Shown: positions 16,244 to 24,852 of the stretch, piece after piece
How positions within the stretch are numbered: the first letter of the stretch is position 1
Layout of the letters: the number at the start of each line of letters is the position of its first letter
Source of the DNA: JAJXXT01 sp963764465
GTDB lineage: Bacteria; Pseudomonadota; Alphaproteobacteria; Acetobacterales; Acetobacteraceae
Reading direction: 5' to 3'
DNA length: 64,000 nt
Assembly: GCA_963764465.1 (NCBI GenBank)
Contig: CAVXSO010000003.1
Location: 124,001-188,000 of the forward strand
The notes under the pieces: generated by a model
What the model was told of the DNA's origin: nothing
Seen by the model: the letters and a program-made list of their open reading frames with translations, nothing else
Database searches by the model: none
Program-made: the position numbers and the translations under genes

Positions 16244-18912
16244 GCGAGGCGGCACGCCCCTCGCCGGAGGCGCTGCTGCGCGCCGCCGCCGCCGAGGGGC
16301 GGGGGCGGCTGCGGCTTTTTCTGGGGGCCGCGCCTGGCGTTGGCAAGACCTACGAGATGCTCACCTCCGCCCGCGCCGCGCGGTCCGAGGATGTGGACAT
16401 CGTCGCCGCGGTGGTCGAAACGCATGGCCGCGCCGAGACGGCCGCGCTGCTGGACGGCATCGAGACCATCCCCCGCCACACCGTCGAGCATCGCGGCCAC
16501 AAGCTCTCCGAGATGGATCTCGACGCGGTCCTCGCCCGCCGTCCCAAGGTGGCGCTGGTGGACGAGCTCGCCCACAGCAACGCGCCAGGCAGCCGCCACC
16601 CCAAGCGCTGGCAGGACGTGATGGAGCTGCTGGAGGCTGGGATCGACGTGTGGTCCACGCTCAACATCCAGCATGTCGAGAGCCTCAACGACATCGTCGC
16701 GCGCATCACCCGCATCCGCGTGCGCGAGACCGTGCCCGACAGCATCATCGACCGCGCCGACGCGATCGAGGTGGTGGACCTCACGCCCGAGGACCTGATC
16801 AAGCGGCTGCGCGAGGGCCGCATCTACCTGCCCAAGGTCGCGGAGCGCGCGCTCGCGCATTACTTCTCGCCGGGTAACCTCACGGCCTTGCGGGAACTGG
16901 CGCTGCGCATCACCGCGCAGCGCGTGGACGAGCAGCTGCTCGACCATATGCAGGCGCATGCCATCGCGGGGCCTTGGGCGGCCGGCGAGCGCGTGCTGGT
17001 CTGCGTCACGCCGGGCGGTGCCGGGCCGGGCCTGGTGCGCTATGGCCGCCGCCTCGCGGAACGCCTGCGCGCGGCCTTCGTCGCGCTTTATGTTGAAAAC
17101 CCGCGTATCGCGGCGGACGGCCGGGAGCGCGTGGAACAGACGCTGCGCCTCGCCGAATCCCTCGGTGCGGAGACCGTCACGCGCCCCGGCCGCGACGTCG
17201 CCGCCGAGATCCTCGCCTATGCCCGCGAGATCAACGTGACCCATATCGTCATCGGAACGGCGGGCTCGCGCCGGCTGTGGCCGTTCCGTCGCCGCGTCGT
17301 CGAACAGGTGATCGCGGAGGCGCGCGACATCCCGGTCCACGTCATCGGGCGCGAGGCCGGCGAACGGCCGGAGCGCCGCGGGCGCCAGCGTCCGCGCCCG
17401 GCGCCTGCACCGCGTGGCTGGGTCATCGCGGCCGGCGCCGTCGCGCTCGCAACGGCGGTGGGTGAGGGGTTGCAGGCGGTGGGCGGGAACTCCAGCGTCA
17501 CCATGGGTTTCCTCACCGCCATCCTCGCCGTCGCCTCCACGGCCGGGCTCTTGCCCTCGGTCGCTGCCGTCATCGCGAGCGTGCTGGCCTATAATTTCTT
17601 CTTTCTGCCGCCGCTCTACACCTTCACCATCGCCGACCCGCGCAACATCGTGGCCCTGTTCTTCTTCGGCCTCGCCGCGCTGGTCGCGAGCCAGCTCGCC
17701 TCGCGCCTGCGCGAGCAGACGCTGGCTGCCCGCACCCGCGCCCGCACCACGGAGGAGCTCTACGGCTTCAGCCGCAAGATCGCCGCCGTCGCCTCGCTCG
17801 ATGATTTGCTGTGGGCCAGTGCCTACCAGGTCGCCTCGATGCTGCGACTTTCCGTCGTGGTGCTGCTGCCGGAAGGCGAGGGGCTCGCGGTGCGGGCCGG
17901 CTACCCGCCCGAGGACGTGCTGGAAGAGGCGGACCTCGCCGCGGCGACGTTATGTCTTCGCAACAACAAACCGACCGGAAACGGCTCCGACACGCTGCCA
18001 GGGGCGCGCCGGCTGTTCATCCCGCTCGCCACGGCACGCGGCCCGGTCGGCGTGCTCGGGCTCGATGCCGGCTTCGAGACGCCAGCGGAACGGCAGCTGC
18101 TCGGTCCCGGCCAGCGCCGCCTGCTCGATGCGCTCGCGGACCAGATCGCGGTCGCGATCGAGCGCATCAGCCTCGCCGAGGACGTTATCCAGGCGCAGCG
18201 CCATGCGGAGACGGAGCGGCTGCGCTCCGCCCTGCTCACCTCGGTCTCGCATGATCTGCGCACGCCGCTCGCCGCCATCCTCGGCGCGGCCACGGGGCTC
18301 GAGGCCTATGGTGCCAGCCTGCCGCACGCCGAACGCGCCGATCTTCTGCGCACCATCCGCGAGGAGGCGGAGCGCCTCGGCCAGTTCGTCGCCAACCTGC
18401 TCGACATGACGCGGCTCGAGGCCGGCGCCGTCGCCGCGCGGCGCGAGCCGGTCGATCTCGGCGAGGCGGTCGGCAGCGCGCTGCGCCGCGCCGGGCGCAT
18501 GCTCGCGGGCCACCGCGTCCTCACGGACCTGCCGCCCAACCTGAAGCTGCTTGACCTCGACCCCGTGTTGTTCGAGCAGGTGCTGGTCAATCTGCTCGAC
18601 AACGCCGCCAAGTACACGCCGGAGGGAACCACGATCGCGCTGGGTGCCCGCGCGGCGGGCGAGATGGTCGAAGTCACCGTCGAGGACGAAGGTCCCGGCA
18701 TTCCCGCGGACATCATGCCACGCATCTTCGAGAAATTCGTCCGGGCCGAGGGCGCGGACCGCAGGCGGGCCGGTACCGGGCTCGGGCTTGCCATCTGCCA
18801 CGGCTTCCTCACCGCCATGGGCGCGACCATCCGCGCCGCCAACCGCACGGACCGGAGCGGGGCGATGTTCACCCTCGCGCTGCCGGTTCACCAGGCCGAG
18901 GCGCGCGCGTGA
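16240..18912 (+). CDS. kdpD: Osmosensitive potassium channel histidine kinase KdpD
   Basis: An 890-residue sensor kinase controlling kdp expression. Order: cytoplasmic KdpD domain with P-loop GAAPGVGKT (residues 29-37), a universal-stress-protein-like domain at about 245-370, four closely spaced membrane helices at about 395-500, a GAF-like region, the dimerisation/phosphoacceptor domain with SVSHDLRTPLAAILG (His671), and a HATPase domain with NLLDNAAKY and GTGLGLAICHGF. The GTG start at 16240 overlaps the kdpC stop by 4 bases, and its end overlaps kdpE in the same way. All catalytic motifs look intact despite the broken kdpA. Confidence 0.97.
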   Translation: MSEAARPSPEALLRAAAAEGRGRLRLFLGAAPGVGKTYEMLTSARAARSEDVDIVAAVVETHGRAETAALLDGIETIPRHTVEHRGHKLSEMDLDAVLARRPKVALVDELAHSNAPGSRHPKRWQDVMELLEAGIDVWSTLNIQHVESLNDIVARITRIRVRETVPDSIIDRADAIEVVDLTPEDLIKRLREGRIYLPKVAERALAHYFSPGNLTALRELALRITAQRVDEQLLDHMQAHAIAGPWAAGERVLVCVTPGGAGPGLVRYGRRLAERLRAAFVALYVENPRIAADGRERVEQTLRLAESLGAETVTRPGRDVAAEILAYAREINVTHIVIGTAGSRRLWPFRRRVVEQVIAEARDIPVHVIGREAGERPERRGRQRPRPAPAPRGWVIAAGAVALATAVGEGLQAVGGNSSVTMGFLTAILAVASTAGLLPSVAAVIASVLAYNFFFLPPLYTFTIADPRNIVALFFFGLAALVASQLASRLREQTLAARTRARTTEELYGFSRKIAAVASLDDLLWASAYQVASMLRLSVVVLLPEGEGLAVRAGYPPEDVLEEADLAAATLCLRNNKPTGNGSDTLPGARRLFIPLATARGPVGVLGLDAGFETPAERQLLGPGQRRLLDALADQIAVAIERISLAEDVIQAQRHAETERLRSALLTSVSHDLRTPLAAILGAATGLEAYGASLPHAERADLLRTIREEAERLGQFVANLLDMTRLEAGAVAARREPVDLGEAVGSALRRAGRMLAGHRVLTDLPPNLKLLDLDPVLFEQVLVNLLDNAAKYTPEGTTIALGARAAGEMVEVTVEDEGPGIPADIMPRIFEKFVRAEGADRRRAGTGLGLAICHGFLTAMGATIRAANRTDRSGAMFTLALPVHQAEARA

Positions 18913-19589
18913 CCGGCCCGCTCGTTCTCGTGGTGGACGACGAGCCGCCGATCCGCCGCCTGCTGCGTACCGTGCTTGAGGCGGAATCCTATCGCGTGCG
19001 CGAGGCGGCGGACGCGCGCGCGGCGCTTGCCGGGGTCACGGAGGGGGTCGATCTCGTCCTGCTCGATCTCGGCCTGCCGGACATGGACGGGCTCGAGTTG
19101 CTGGGGCGCATCCGCAAGGCGAGCGACGTGCCCATCGTCGTCGTTTCCTCGCGCGAGGATGAGCGCGGCAAGGTCGCGGCGCTGGATCTTGGCGCGGACG
19201 ACTACGTCACCAAGCCGTTCGGCGTCGCGGAGCTCGCGGCGCGGCTGCGCGCCGCGCTGCGCCACCGCGTGGCGAGGGAAGGGGAGTCGGCGCCATTCCG
19301 CCACGGCAACCTGGTGGTGGACCGCGTGCGGCGGAAAGTCATGGTGGATGACGCGGAGGTCCACCTCACCCCGCGCGAGTACGACATCCTGGACCTTCTG
19401 GTGGCCCATGCGGGGCGGGTGCTGACCCACCGCTTCATCATGGGGCGCTTGTGGGGCGCATCCGGCGACGTGCAGCAGCTGCGCGTCTATGTCCGCCAGC
19501 TGCGGCAGAAGATCGAGCGGGACGCGGCACGGCCGGACCATGTCCTCACGGAGACCGGCGTGGGCTATCGTCTGGCGGAAGATCCATGA
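18909..19589 (+). CDS. kdpE: KDP operon response regulator KdpE
   Basis: A 226-residue OmpR-type regulator. The receiver domain (residues 4-118) has the acidic pair in VVDDEP, phosphoacceptor Asp53 in LLDLGLPDMDG and the conserved lysine in DDYVTKPFG. The winged-helix DNA-binding domain follows, with LTPREYDILDLLVAHAGRVL and a recognition region ending in LTETGVGYRL. It normally activates kdpFABC at low potassium or high osmolarity. GTG start overlapping kdpD; its stop overlaps the next ATG. Confidence 0.97.
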   Translation: MTGPLVLVVDDEPPIRRLLRTVLEAESYRVREAADARAALAGVTEGVDLVLLDLGLPDMDGLELLGRIRKASDVPIVVVSSREDERGKVAALDLGADDYVTKPFGVAELAARLRAALRHRVAREGESAPFRHGNLVVDRVRRKVMVDDAEVHLTPREYDILDLLVAHAGRVLTHRFIMGRLWGASGDVQQLRVYVRQLRQKIERDAARPDHVLTETGVGYRLAEDP

Positions 19590-20044
19590 ACCCCCCCACC
19601 ATCCCGGTCGCGGACCTGATTCCGCCCGCCCACGCCGCCGCCGGCCTGCGCGCCGCGGACAAGCCGGCGCTGGTGCGCCTGCTCGCGGCCCTCGCGGCCC
19701 AGGAAGCCGGCACGGACCAGGCGGGCCTCGCCGCCGCGCTGGCCGCGCGGGAAGCGCTGGGCTCCACCGGCATCGGCGGCGGCCTCGCCCTGCCGCATGC
19801 CCGGCTCAGGAGCATCGCGGCGCCCACGGGCTGGCTGGTTCGCCTCGCCCGCCCGGTTGCCTACGAGGCAGTCGACGGCGCGCCGGTGGATCTCCTTGTC
19901 ATGCTGCTGAGCCCGGAGGCGGACAATGCCGGGCACCTGGCGGCGCTTGCCGCCGTTTCCCGCCGCCTGCGCCAGCCGGGGGTGGCCGCCGCCATCCGCG
20001 CGGCACCCGATGCCGCCTCCATGCGCGCGGCGCTTATCGGCTAG
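19586..20044 (+). CDS. PTS EIIA (PtsN-like) domain protein coupled to kdpE
   Basis: A 152-residue protein with the fold pattern of the fructose/nitrogen EIIA domain. The phosphorylatable histidine is in GGGLALPHARL (His71), preceded by the typical REALGSTGIGGG. It contains little else, so it is a stand-alone EIIA. The ATG overlaps the kdpE stop (ATGA), making it the last gene of the kdp transcript. In enteric bacteria unphosphorylated PtsN binds KdpD and stimulates kdp expression, so a potassium-signalling role is a reasonable inference. It is shorter in conserved features than canonical rpoN-linked PtsN, so I give no symbol. Confidence 0.85.
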   Translation: MNPPTIPVADLIPPAHAAAGLRAADKPALVRLLAALAAQEAGTDQAGLAAALAAREALGSTGIGGGLALPHARLRSIAAPTGWLVRLARPVAYEAVDGAPVDLLVMLLSPEADNAGHLAALAAVSRRLRQPGVAAAIRAAPDAASMRAALIG

Positions 20045-20067
20045 GCCGCGGGGCGCGTGGCTTTCCC

Positions 20068-20095
20068 TTGCGCCCCGGCGAAATCCCCGTATAAG
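20068..20095 (+). promoter_or_regulatory. Candidate sigma-70-type promoter for rpsF-rpsR-rplI
   Basis: TTGCGC at 20068-20073 and TATAAG at 20090-20095 are separated by 16 bases, a good match by the standards of this GC-rich sequence. It would start transcription near 20102, giving a leader of about 100 bases before rpsF. Confidence 0.5.
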
Positions 20096-20101
20096 CCGCG
20101 C

Positions 20102-20204
20102 CACCCTGCCGCTCGGGGACGGCCCCCGCGCGGCTATGCCCGCGTGCCATCCCGGCACGGACCCTTGTCGGGGTCGGGGCGGAGACAAGCCAGAGGGAGT
20201 TCAC
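20102..20204 (+). promoter_or_regulatory. Structured leader of rpsF, possible S6:S18 autoregulatory site
   Basis: The leader holds two clear hairpins: CGTGCC-ATCCC-GGCACG (20143-20159) and CTTGTC/GACAAG (20164-20169 with 20184-20189), the second closing just before the AGGGAG ribosome site. Many bacteria control rpsF-rpsR through S6:S18 binding to an mRNA structure in this position. I see the hairpins directly; the protein-binding role is inference, and I did not find an unambiguous match to the published motif. Confidence 0.3.
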
Positions 20205-20675
20205 ATGCCGCTCTACGAATGCGTGTACATCGCACGCAACGACGTGACGCAGCAGCAGGTCGAGGCCATCGCGGACGGCATCGCCACCCAGTTCGAGGCG
20301 GAGGGCGGCAAGGTCGCCAAGCGCGAATACTGGGGCCTGCGCAGCCTCGCGTACCGCATCAAGAAGAACCGCAAGGGCCATTACATGCTCCTCGGCCTCG
20401 AGGCGGCTCCCGCCTCGATCGTGGAGATGGAGCGCCAGCTGCGCCTGAACGAGGACGTGCTGCGCTTCATGACCTCCCGCATCGAGGTGATCGAGGAAGG
20501 CCCTTCCGCGATGCTCGCCAAGAAGAGCGACGACCGCGACAAGATCTTCCGCGGGCCCAAGCCCTCCGGCCGCTTCGACAGCGGGCGCAAGCGCAACCCG
20601 TATGACGACCGCGAGGAGTTCCGCGCGCGCGAGGACATCGTCCCGCGCGACGGCTTCGGCGTGGACGAGGAGTAA
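20205..20675 (+). CDS. rpsF: 30S ribosomal protein S6
   Basis: A 156-residue small-subunit protein that pairs with S18 on the platform. The start MPLYECVYIARNDVTQQQVE and the block WGLRSLAYRIKKNRKGHYML are classic. The C-terminal extension past residue 100 is long, charged and rich in Arg/Asp, as in many Alphaproteobacteria. ATG 20205 follows an AGGGAG ribosome site; an earlier in-frame ATG would add non-family sequence. First gene of rpsF-rpsR-rplI. Confidence 0.97.
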   Translation: MPLYECVYIARNDVTQQQVEAIADGIATQFEAEGGKVAKREYWGLRSLAYRIKKNRKGHYMLLGLEAAPASIVEMERQLRLNEDVLRFMTSRIEVIEEGPSAMLAKKSDDRDKIFRGPKPSGRFDSGRKRNPYDDREEFRAREDIVPRDGFGVDEE

Positions 20676-20678
20676 GCC

Positions 20679-20948
20679 ATGTCGGACGAAATCAATCCCG
20701 CCGCCCGCCGCACCGCCGTCGGCGCCCGCCGCCCGTTCTACCGCCGGCGCAAGTCCTGCCCGTTCTCCGGCGCCAACGCGCCGAAGATCGACTACAAGGA
20801 CGTGCGCCTGCTGTCCCGCTTCCTCTCCGAGAAGGGCAAGATCGTGCCCAGCCGCATCACCGCGGTCTCGGCCAAGAAGCAGCGCGAACTCGCGGTCGCC
20901 ATCAAGCGCGCCCGCTTCCTCGCCCTGCTGCCCTACACGGTCGCCTGA
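20679..20948 (+). CDS. rpsR: 30S ribosomal protein S18
   Basis: An 89-residue basic protein that binds the platform with S6. It contains FYRRRKSCPFSGANAPKIDY, KDVRLLSRFLSEKGKIVPSR and the C-terminal KRARFLALLPYTV, all diagnostic. It starts 3 bp after rpsF. Confidence 0.98.
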   Translation: MSDEINPAARRTAVGARRPFYRRRKSCPFSGANAPKIDYKDVRLLSRFLSEKGKIVPSRITAVSAKKQRELAVAIKRARFLALLPYTVA

Positions 20949-20959
20949 GGAGAAACGCC

Positions 20960-21526
20960 ATGGCCGCCGTCGAAGTCATTCTCCTCCAGCGCGTGGACAA
21001 GCTCGGCCAGATGGGCGAGGTGGTCCGCGTCAAGCCGGGCTATGCCCGCAACTTCCTGCTGCCGCAGAAGAAGGCGATCCGCGCCAGCAAGGACAATCTC
21101 GGCCGCTTCGAGGCCCAGCGCGCCCAGCTCGAGGCGCAGAACCTCAAGCGCCGCGAGGAGGCCGAGCGCATCGCCGAGCGCGTTCACGGGCTTTCCGTCA
21201 TCGTCATCCGCCAGGCCGGCGAGAGCGGCAGCCTCTACGGTTCCGTCTCCGCGCGCGACATCGCGGAGGCCTGCACCGGGGGCGGACTCACGATCGACCG
21301 CGCGCAGGTAACGCTGGCGCACCCGATCAAGTCGCTCGGCGTCTACACCGTGTCCGTCGCCCTGCATCCGGAAGTGTTGCTGCCGGTCAGCGTCAACGTC
21401 GCGCGCAGCACCGAGGAGGCCGAGAAGCAGGCCCGCGGCGAGGCGGTCCGCGTCGAGGAAGCGGCGGAGACGGTGGACATCGGCTCCCTGCTCGACCCGG
21501 AAGCGGCGCCGCAGCCCGAGGTCTGA
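20960..21526 (+). CDS. rplI: 50S ribosomal protein L9
   Basis: A 188-residue protein of the L1-stalk base. The N-terminal domain MAAVEVILLQRVDKLGQMGE and the signature VVRVKPGYARNFLLPQKKAI are intact, followed by the long connecting helix and the C-terminal domain. The C-terminus carries an acidic tail typical of alphaproteobacterial L9. It starts 11 bp after rpsR. Confidence 0.98.
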   Translation: MAAVEVILLQRVDKLGQMGEVVRVKPGYARNFLLPQKKAIRASKDNLGRFEAQRAQLEAQNLKRREEAERIAERVHGLSVIVIRQAGESGSLYGSVSARDIAEACTGGGLTIDRAQVTLAHPIKSLGVYTVSVALHPEVLLPVSVNVARSTEEAEKQARGEAVRVEEAAETVDIGSLLDPEAAPQPEV

Positions 21527-21534
21527 TCCGCGCT

Positions 21535-21562
21535 CCAGGCCCGGCGGTGGCGCGGGGCCTGG
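21535..21562 (+). terminator. Hairpin after rplI
   Basis: CCAGGCCC (21535-21542) pairs with GGGCCTGG (21555-21562) over a 12-base loop, 8 bp after the rplI stop. There is no U-tract, so it may act as a weak or factor-assisted terminator or as an mRNA 3' stabiliser. Confidence 0.4.
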
Positions 21563-21620
21563 ACGATCCGGGCCTGGACGAATCAGGCGCCGCGACGACA
21601 CATCGCGCGATGGTGCAAAG

Positions 21621-23207
21621 GTGAGCGCCCGGACCAGCTACGCCCCGCCGGTGCCGGCCTGGCGCCGGGCGTTCTGCGCGCCGGTGCCAGGGACGCTGCT
21701 GGTCGGCCTCCTGCTGTGCACGCCGCTGCTGCTGGTGGGCATGCCGCCGCTCACGGACCTGCCCAACCACATGGTGCGGATGATGCTGCTGGCGGGCGAG
21801 CTGAAGGGCAGCGCGGTCGCCAGCCATTACCGGGTGCACTGGGTGTTCGTGCCCAATCTCGGCATGGACCTGCTGGTGCCGCCGCTGCTTTCCGTGATGT
21901 CCGCGACGGCGGCGGCGAAGCTGCTGGTCGCGTTCATCGTCGTCGGCTGGATGGGCGGGCTGGGCCTGCTCGGCCGCGCGCTGCACGGGCGCTGGTCGCC
22001 GTGGTTCCTCACCGCCGCGTCAACCGCCTGGAATGGCGGGCTGCTCGGCGGTTTCATCAACTACTGCCTGTCCTCGATGCTGGCCTTCTGGGCGACGGGC
22101 GCCTGGCTGATCCTGCGCGAGCGCGCCACCACGCGGCGCGGTCTGTCGTGGCTGGCGGCGCTGGCGCTGCCCATGGGTTTCGTGCTGTTCGTGGCGCACC
22201 TCTTCGGCGCCTTCATCTTCGCGGCGTTCCTCGGCGCCGACGCGCTGCTGCGGGCCTGGCGCGCTCGTGCCCCCGCGCCGGACCGCGTTGCGCGTCTTGC
22301 CGCCGCCCTGCTGCCGCCGGTGCCGGTCATGGCGATGCTGGCCGTCCTGTACCGCACCACCGCGGTGCTCGGCGTACCAAGCCCGGTCGAATACGAAACA
22401 TTCGCGGAGCTCTGGCACAGCCTCACCGCCGCCTGGTTTTCATACCCGGTGATGGTCGGGCTGATCACCTTGCTGCTGCTCGTGCTGGTGCTGCTGCGCG
22501 CCGCGCATCTCGGCACGGTGCGCGTTGCGCCGGCCGCCGTCATCGTGCTCGCGGTCGCGCTCGTGCTCGGCCTCGCCCTGCCGTTCCGCGAGCATGGGCT
22601 CGGCTACATCAACGTTCGCTTCCAGATCCTTGCCGGCGTGCTGGTCACGGTCGCCTTCGTGCCGTTCCTGCCGCGCGCCGCCGCCCGCATCGCCGCCGCC
22701 CTGCTCTCCGGCTTCCTGGTGCTGCGGCTCGCGGTGATGCTGCTGGCGTGGTCGCGCACCGGCCCCTACCTCGCGGATGTGCGCTGGCTGCTCGACCAGA
22801 TCCCCGCGCAGGCGCGCGTGGGCGAGATCCAGGGCCGCCAGGCGCCGGACGGGCTGAGCCCGTGGCTGATCGACCTCACCTGGCCCGCCGACTACCACTT
22901 CCCGGTCTACATCGCCGCGCTGTCGAACCGTTTCGTTCCCGCGCTGTACGACGCTCCCGGCCAGCAGCCGCTGGAGGCGCTGCCGGCGGAGGCGGCGACC
23001 GAGGCGGCGCAGCGCATCCTCAACCGCGCCATCGTCGGCGATGACCCGCACGGGGATGTCGCCGCCGCGCTGACCCATTTCGACGTGATGATCGTGACCG
23101 GCCTGTGGCAGGTGGCACGGCCGACACTGCTCGGCGGCCGCCTGGTGCGTATCGCCGAGCGGCCGGGCATCGGGCTCTACCGCGTCGTGGAGCCGCCGGC
23201 GCGATGA
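21621..23207 (+). CDS. Polytopic membrane protein, unknown (GT-C-like topology)
   Basis: A 528-residue protein from a GTG start, with about ten hydrophobic segments between residues 25 and 380 and a soluble C-terminal part of roughly 150 residues. The first periplasmic loop has PPLTDLPNHMVRMM, which resembles the Asp-containing first loop (DxPNH) of membrane glycosyltransferase-like proteins, but the rest lacks motifs I can name. It lies between rplI and the cfa gene, with the 90-residue gene 22 bp downstream. Function unknown; envelope sugar transfer is only a suggestion. Confidence 0.75.
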   Translation: MSARTSYAPPVPAWRRAFCAPVPGTLLVGLLLCTPLLLVGMPPLTDLPNHMVRMMLLAGELKGSAVASHYRVHWVFVPNLGMDLLVPPLLSVMSATAAAKLLVAFIVVGWMGGLGLLGRALHGRWSPWFLTAASTAWNGGLLGGFINYCLSSMLAFWATGAWLILRERATTRRGLSWLAALALPMGFVLFVAHLFGAFIFAAFLGADALLRAWRARAPAPDRVARLAAALLPPVPVMAMLAVLYRTTAVLGVPSPVEYETFAELWHSLTAAWFSYPVMVGLITLLLLVLVLLRAAHLGTVRVAPAAVIVLAVALVLGLALPFREHGLGYINVRFQILAGVLVTVAFVPFLPRAAARIAAALLSGFLVLRLAVMLLAWSRTGPYLADVRWLLDQIPAQARVGEIQGRQAPDGLSPWLIDLTWPADYHFPVYIAALSNRFVPALYDAPGQQPLEALPAEAATEAAQRILNRAIVGDDPHGDVAAALTHFDVMIVTGLWQVARPTLLGGRLVRIAERPGIGLYRVVEPPAR

Positions 23208-23229
23208 AGGCCCGCTGCGGGACCCGGCG

Positions 23230-23502
23230 ATGCCGGCCCGGCTGATCCTTGTCATCCGCCGCTCGCCCGACTGGCGGGCTCTCGCCGCCGTGCACGCGCG
23301 CGGCGCCGCGATCGACCCCGGTGCCTTCGCGCCCGCGACGCGCGTGCCGGCCTTTCCGGCAACGATCGCCGCCTGCGTCGCCGCCCTGCGTGGGCTGGTG
23401 CTGCCCGCCCACGCGAAATGGATGCGCGAGCCAATCGCGCGCACCGCGGAACTTTTGGCCGCGGCGCTTCCTTCCGCGATCCGGTTGCCTTTCCCCGCCT
23501 GA
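23230..23502 (+). CDS. Small hypothetical protein
   Basis: A 90-residue frame starting MPARLILVIRRSPDWRALAA, rich in Ala/Arg/Pro, without membrane segment or recognised motif. It sits in the 335-bp gap between the polytopic membrane protein and the cyclopropane synthase on the same strand. The frame shows the strong GC third-position bias of real genes, but other frames here are open too, so it may not be coding. Confidence 0.4.
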   Translation: MPARLILVIRRSPDWRALAAVHARGAAIDPGAFAPATRVPAFPATIAACVAALRGLVLPAHAKWMREPIARTAELLAAALPSAIRLPFPA

Positions 23503-23542
23503 CGGGTCCAATCTGCCTGCTCTCGAAACGCAGGGGGGCAGG

Positions 23543-24778
23543 ATGCGAGCGGTGCTCGATCTCATTCTCAGGCGACTGATCGTCCTTGGCCGGCTCACGG
23601 TGCGCTGGCCGGACGGTTCCATCACCACCTATGCCGGAGAAAAGGGACCGGAGGCGGTGTTATCCATCGGCGACACCGCGACCATACGCCGGCTCGTGGT
23701 CAACCCCGGCCTCTATTTCGGCGAGTCCTACATGGACGGCACGCTGACGCCGGTGGACTGCACGATCTACGACGTGCTCGACGTGCTGATGACGAACATC
23801 GGCTCGCAGACCCCGCGGGTGCCGCTGATGTGGCTCTGCGACTGGCTTGGCCGGATGACGCGCCGCCTCGCGCAGTTCAACCCGGCACCGCGGTCGCGCC
23901 GCAACGTCGCACACCATTACGACCTCAACGGCCGGCTCTACTCCCTCTTCCTCGACCGCGACCGCCAGTATTCCTGCGCCTATTTCCCCAAGGGCGACGA
24001 GACGCTGGACGAGGCGCAGCTCAAGAAGAAGCACCACATCGCGGCCAAGCTCCGGCTCGACCGGCCGGACCTCTCGGTGCTCGACATCGGCTGCGGCTGG
24101 GGCGGCATGGCGCTCACGCTCGCCCGCGACTACGGCGCGCGCGTCACCGGCATCACGCTCTCCACCGAGCAGCTCGCCGAGGCGCAGGCGCGCGCCGCGG
24201 CGGAAGGGCTGTCCGATCGTATCACCTTCAAACTGATGGACTACCGCGCGCTGCACGCGACGTTCGACCGCATCGTCTCGGTCGGCATGTTCGAGCATGT
24301 CGGCGTCGGCTTCTACGACCAGTTCTTCCGCGTCGTGAAGCGCTGCCTCGCGCCCGACGGCGTGGCGCTGATCCACTCGATCGGCCGCTTCGAGGGGCCG
24401 GCCCGCACCAACCCGTGGCTTGCCAAGTACATCTTCCCCGGCGGCTATTCGCCCTCGCTGTCGGAGGTGCTGCCCTCGGTGGAGCGCGTCGGGCTGCGGA
24501 CGACGGATGTCGAGATCCTGCGCCTCCATTACGCGATGACGCTGCGGCATTGGCGCCGCCGCTTCGCGGCCAACCGCGACGCGATCCAGGGCCTCTACGA
24601 CGAGCGCTTCTGCCGCATGTTCGAGTTCTACCTGGCCGGCTCGGAGCTCGCGTTCCGCCGCCAGGACCACATGAACCTCCAGCTCCAGCTCGTCCGCGAC
24701 CAGACCGCGCTGCCGCTCTCGCGCGACTACATGGTCGAGGCCGAGCGGGCGGCGGTGCGCGCGGAGGCAAGGGCCTGA
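23543..24778 (+). CDS. cfa: Cyclopropane-fatty-acyl-phospholipid synthase
   Basis: A 411-residue SAM-dependent enzyme that adds a methylene across unsaturated acyl chains in membrane phospholipids. Motif I is VLDIGCGWGGMALTLARDYG, followed by TGITLSTEQLAEAQARA and DRIVSVGMFEHVG, all diagnostic of CFA synthases. The N-terminal lipid-binding domain (NPGLYFGESYMDGTL) is also present. ATG 23543 is preceded by a GGGGGGCAGG ribosome site; a longer upstream frame overlaps the small hypothetical gene and is not family-like. Confidence 0.94.
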   Translation: MRAVLDLILRRLIVLGRLTVRWPDGSITTYAGEKGPEAVLSIGDTATIRRLVVNPGLYFGESYMDGTLTPVDCTIYDVLDVLMTNIGSQTPRVPLMWLCDWLGRMTRRLAQFNPAPRSRRNVAHHYDLNGRLYSLFLDRDRQYSCAYFPKGDETLDEAQLKKKHHIAAKLRLDRPDLSVLDIGCGWGGMALTLARDYGARVTGITLSTEQLAEAQARAAAEGLSDRITFKLMDYRALHATFDRIVSVGMFEHVGVGFYDQFFRVVKRCLAPDGVALIHSIGRFEGPARTNPWLAKYIFPGGYSPSLSEVLPSVERVGLRTTDVEILRLHYAMTLRHWRRRFAANRDAIQGLYDERFCRMFEFYLAGSELAFRRQDHMNLQLQLVRDQTALPLSRDYMVEAERAAVRAEARA

Positions 24779-24852
24779 GCCGTCCCCCCTATCCCCGCGA
24801 TCCACAACCCGTCATGCGTGCGCCGCGGCGGGTGGCGGGGTAGGAAAGGGCG

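Noticed and set aside
20045..20204. Riboswitch-like element before rpsF
   Set aside because: Hairpins are present, but no ligand-binding riboswitch core is recognisable; ribosomal-protein autoregulation is the simpler reading.
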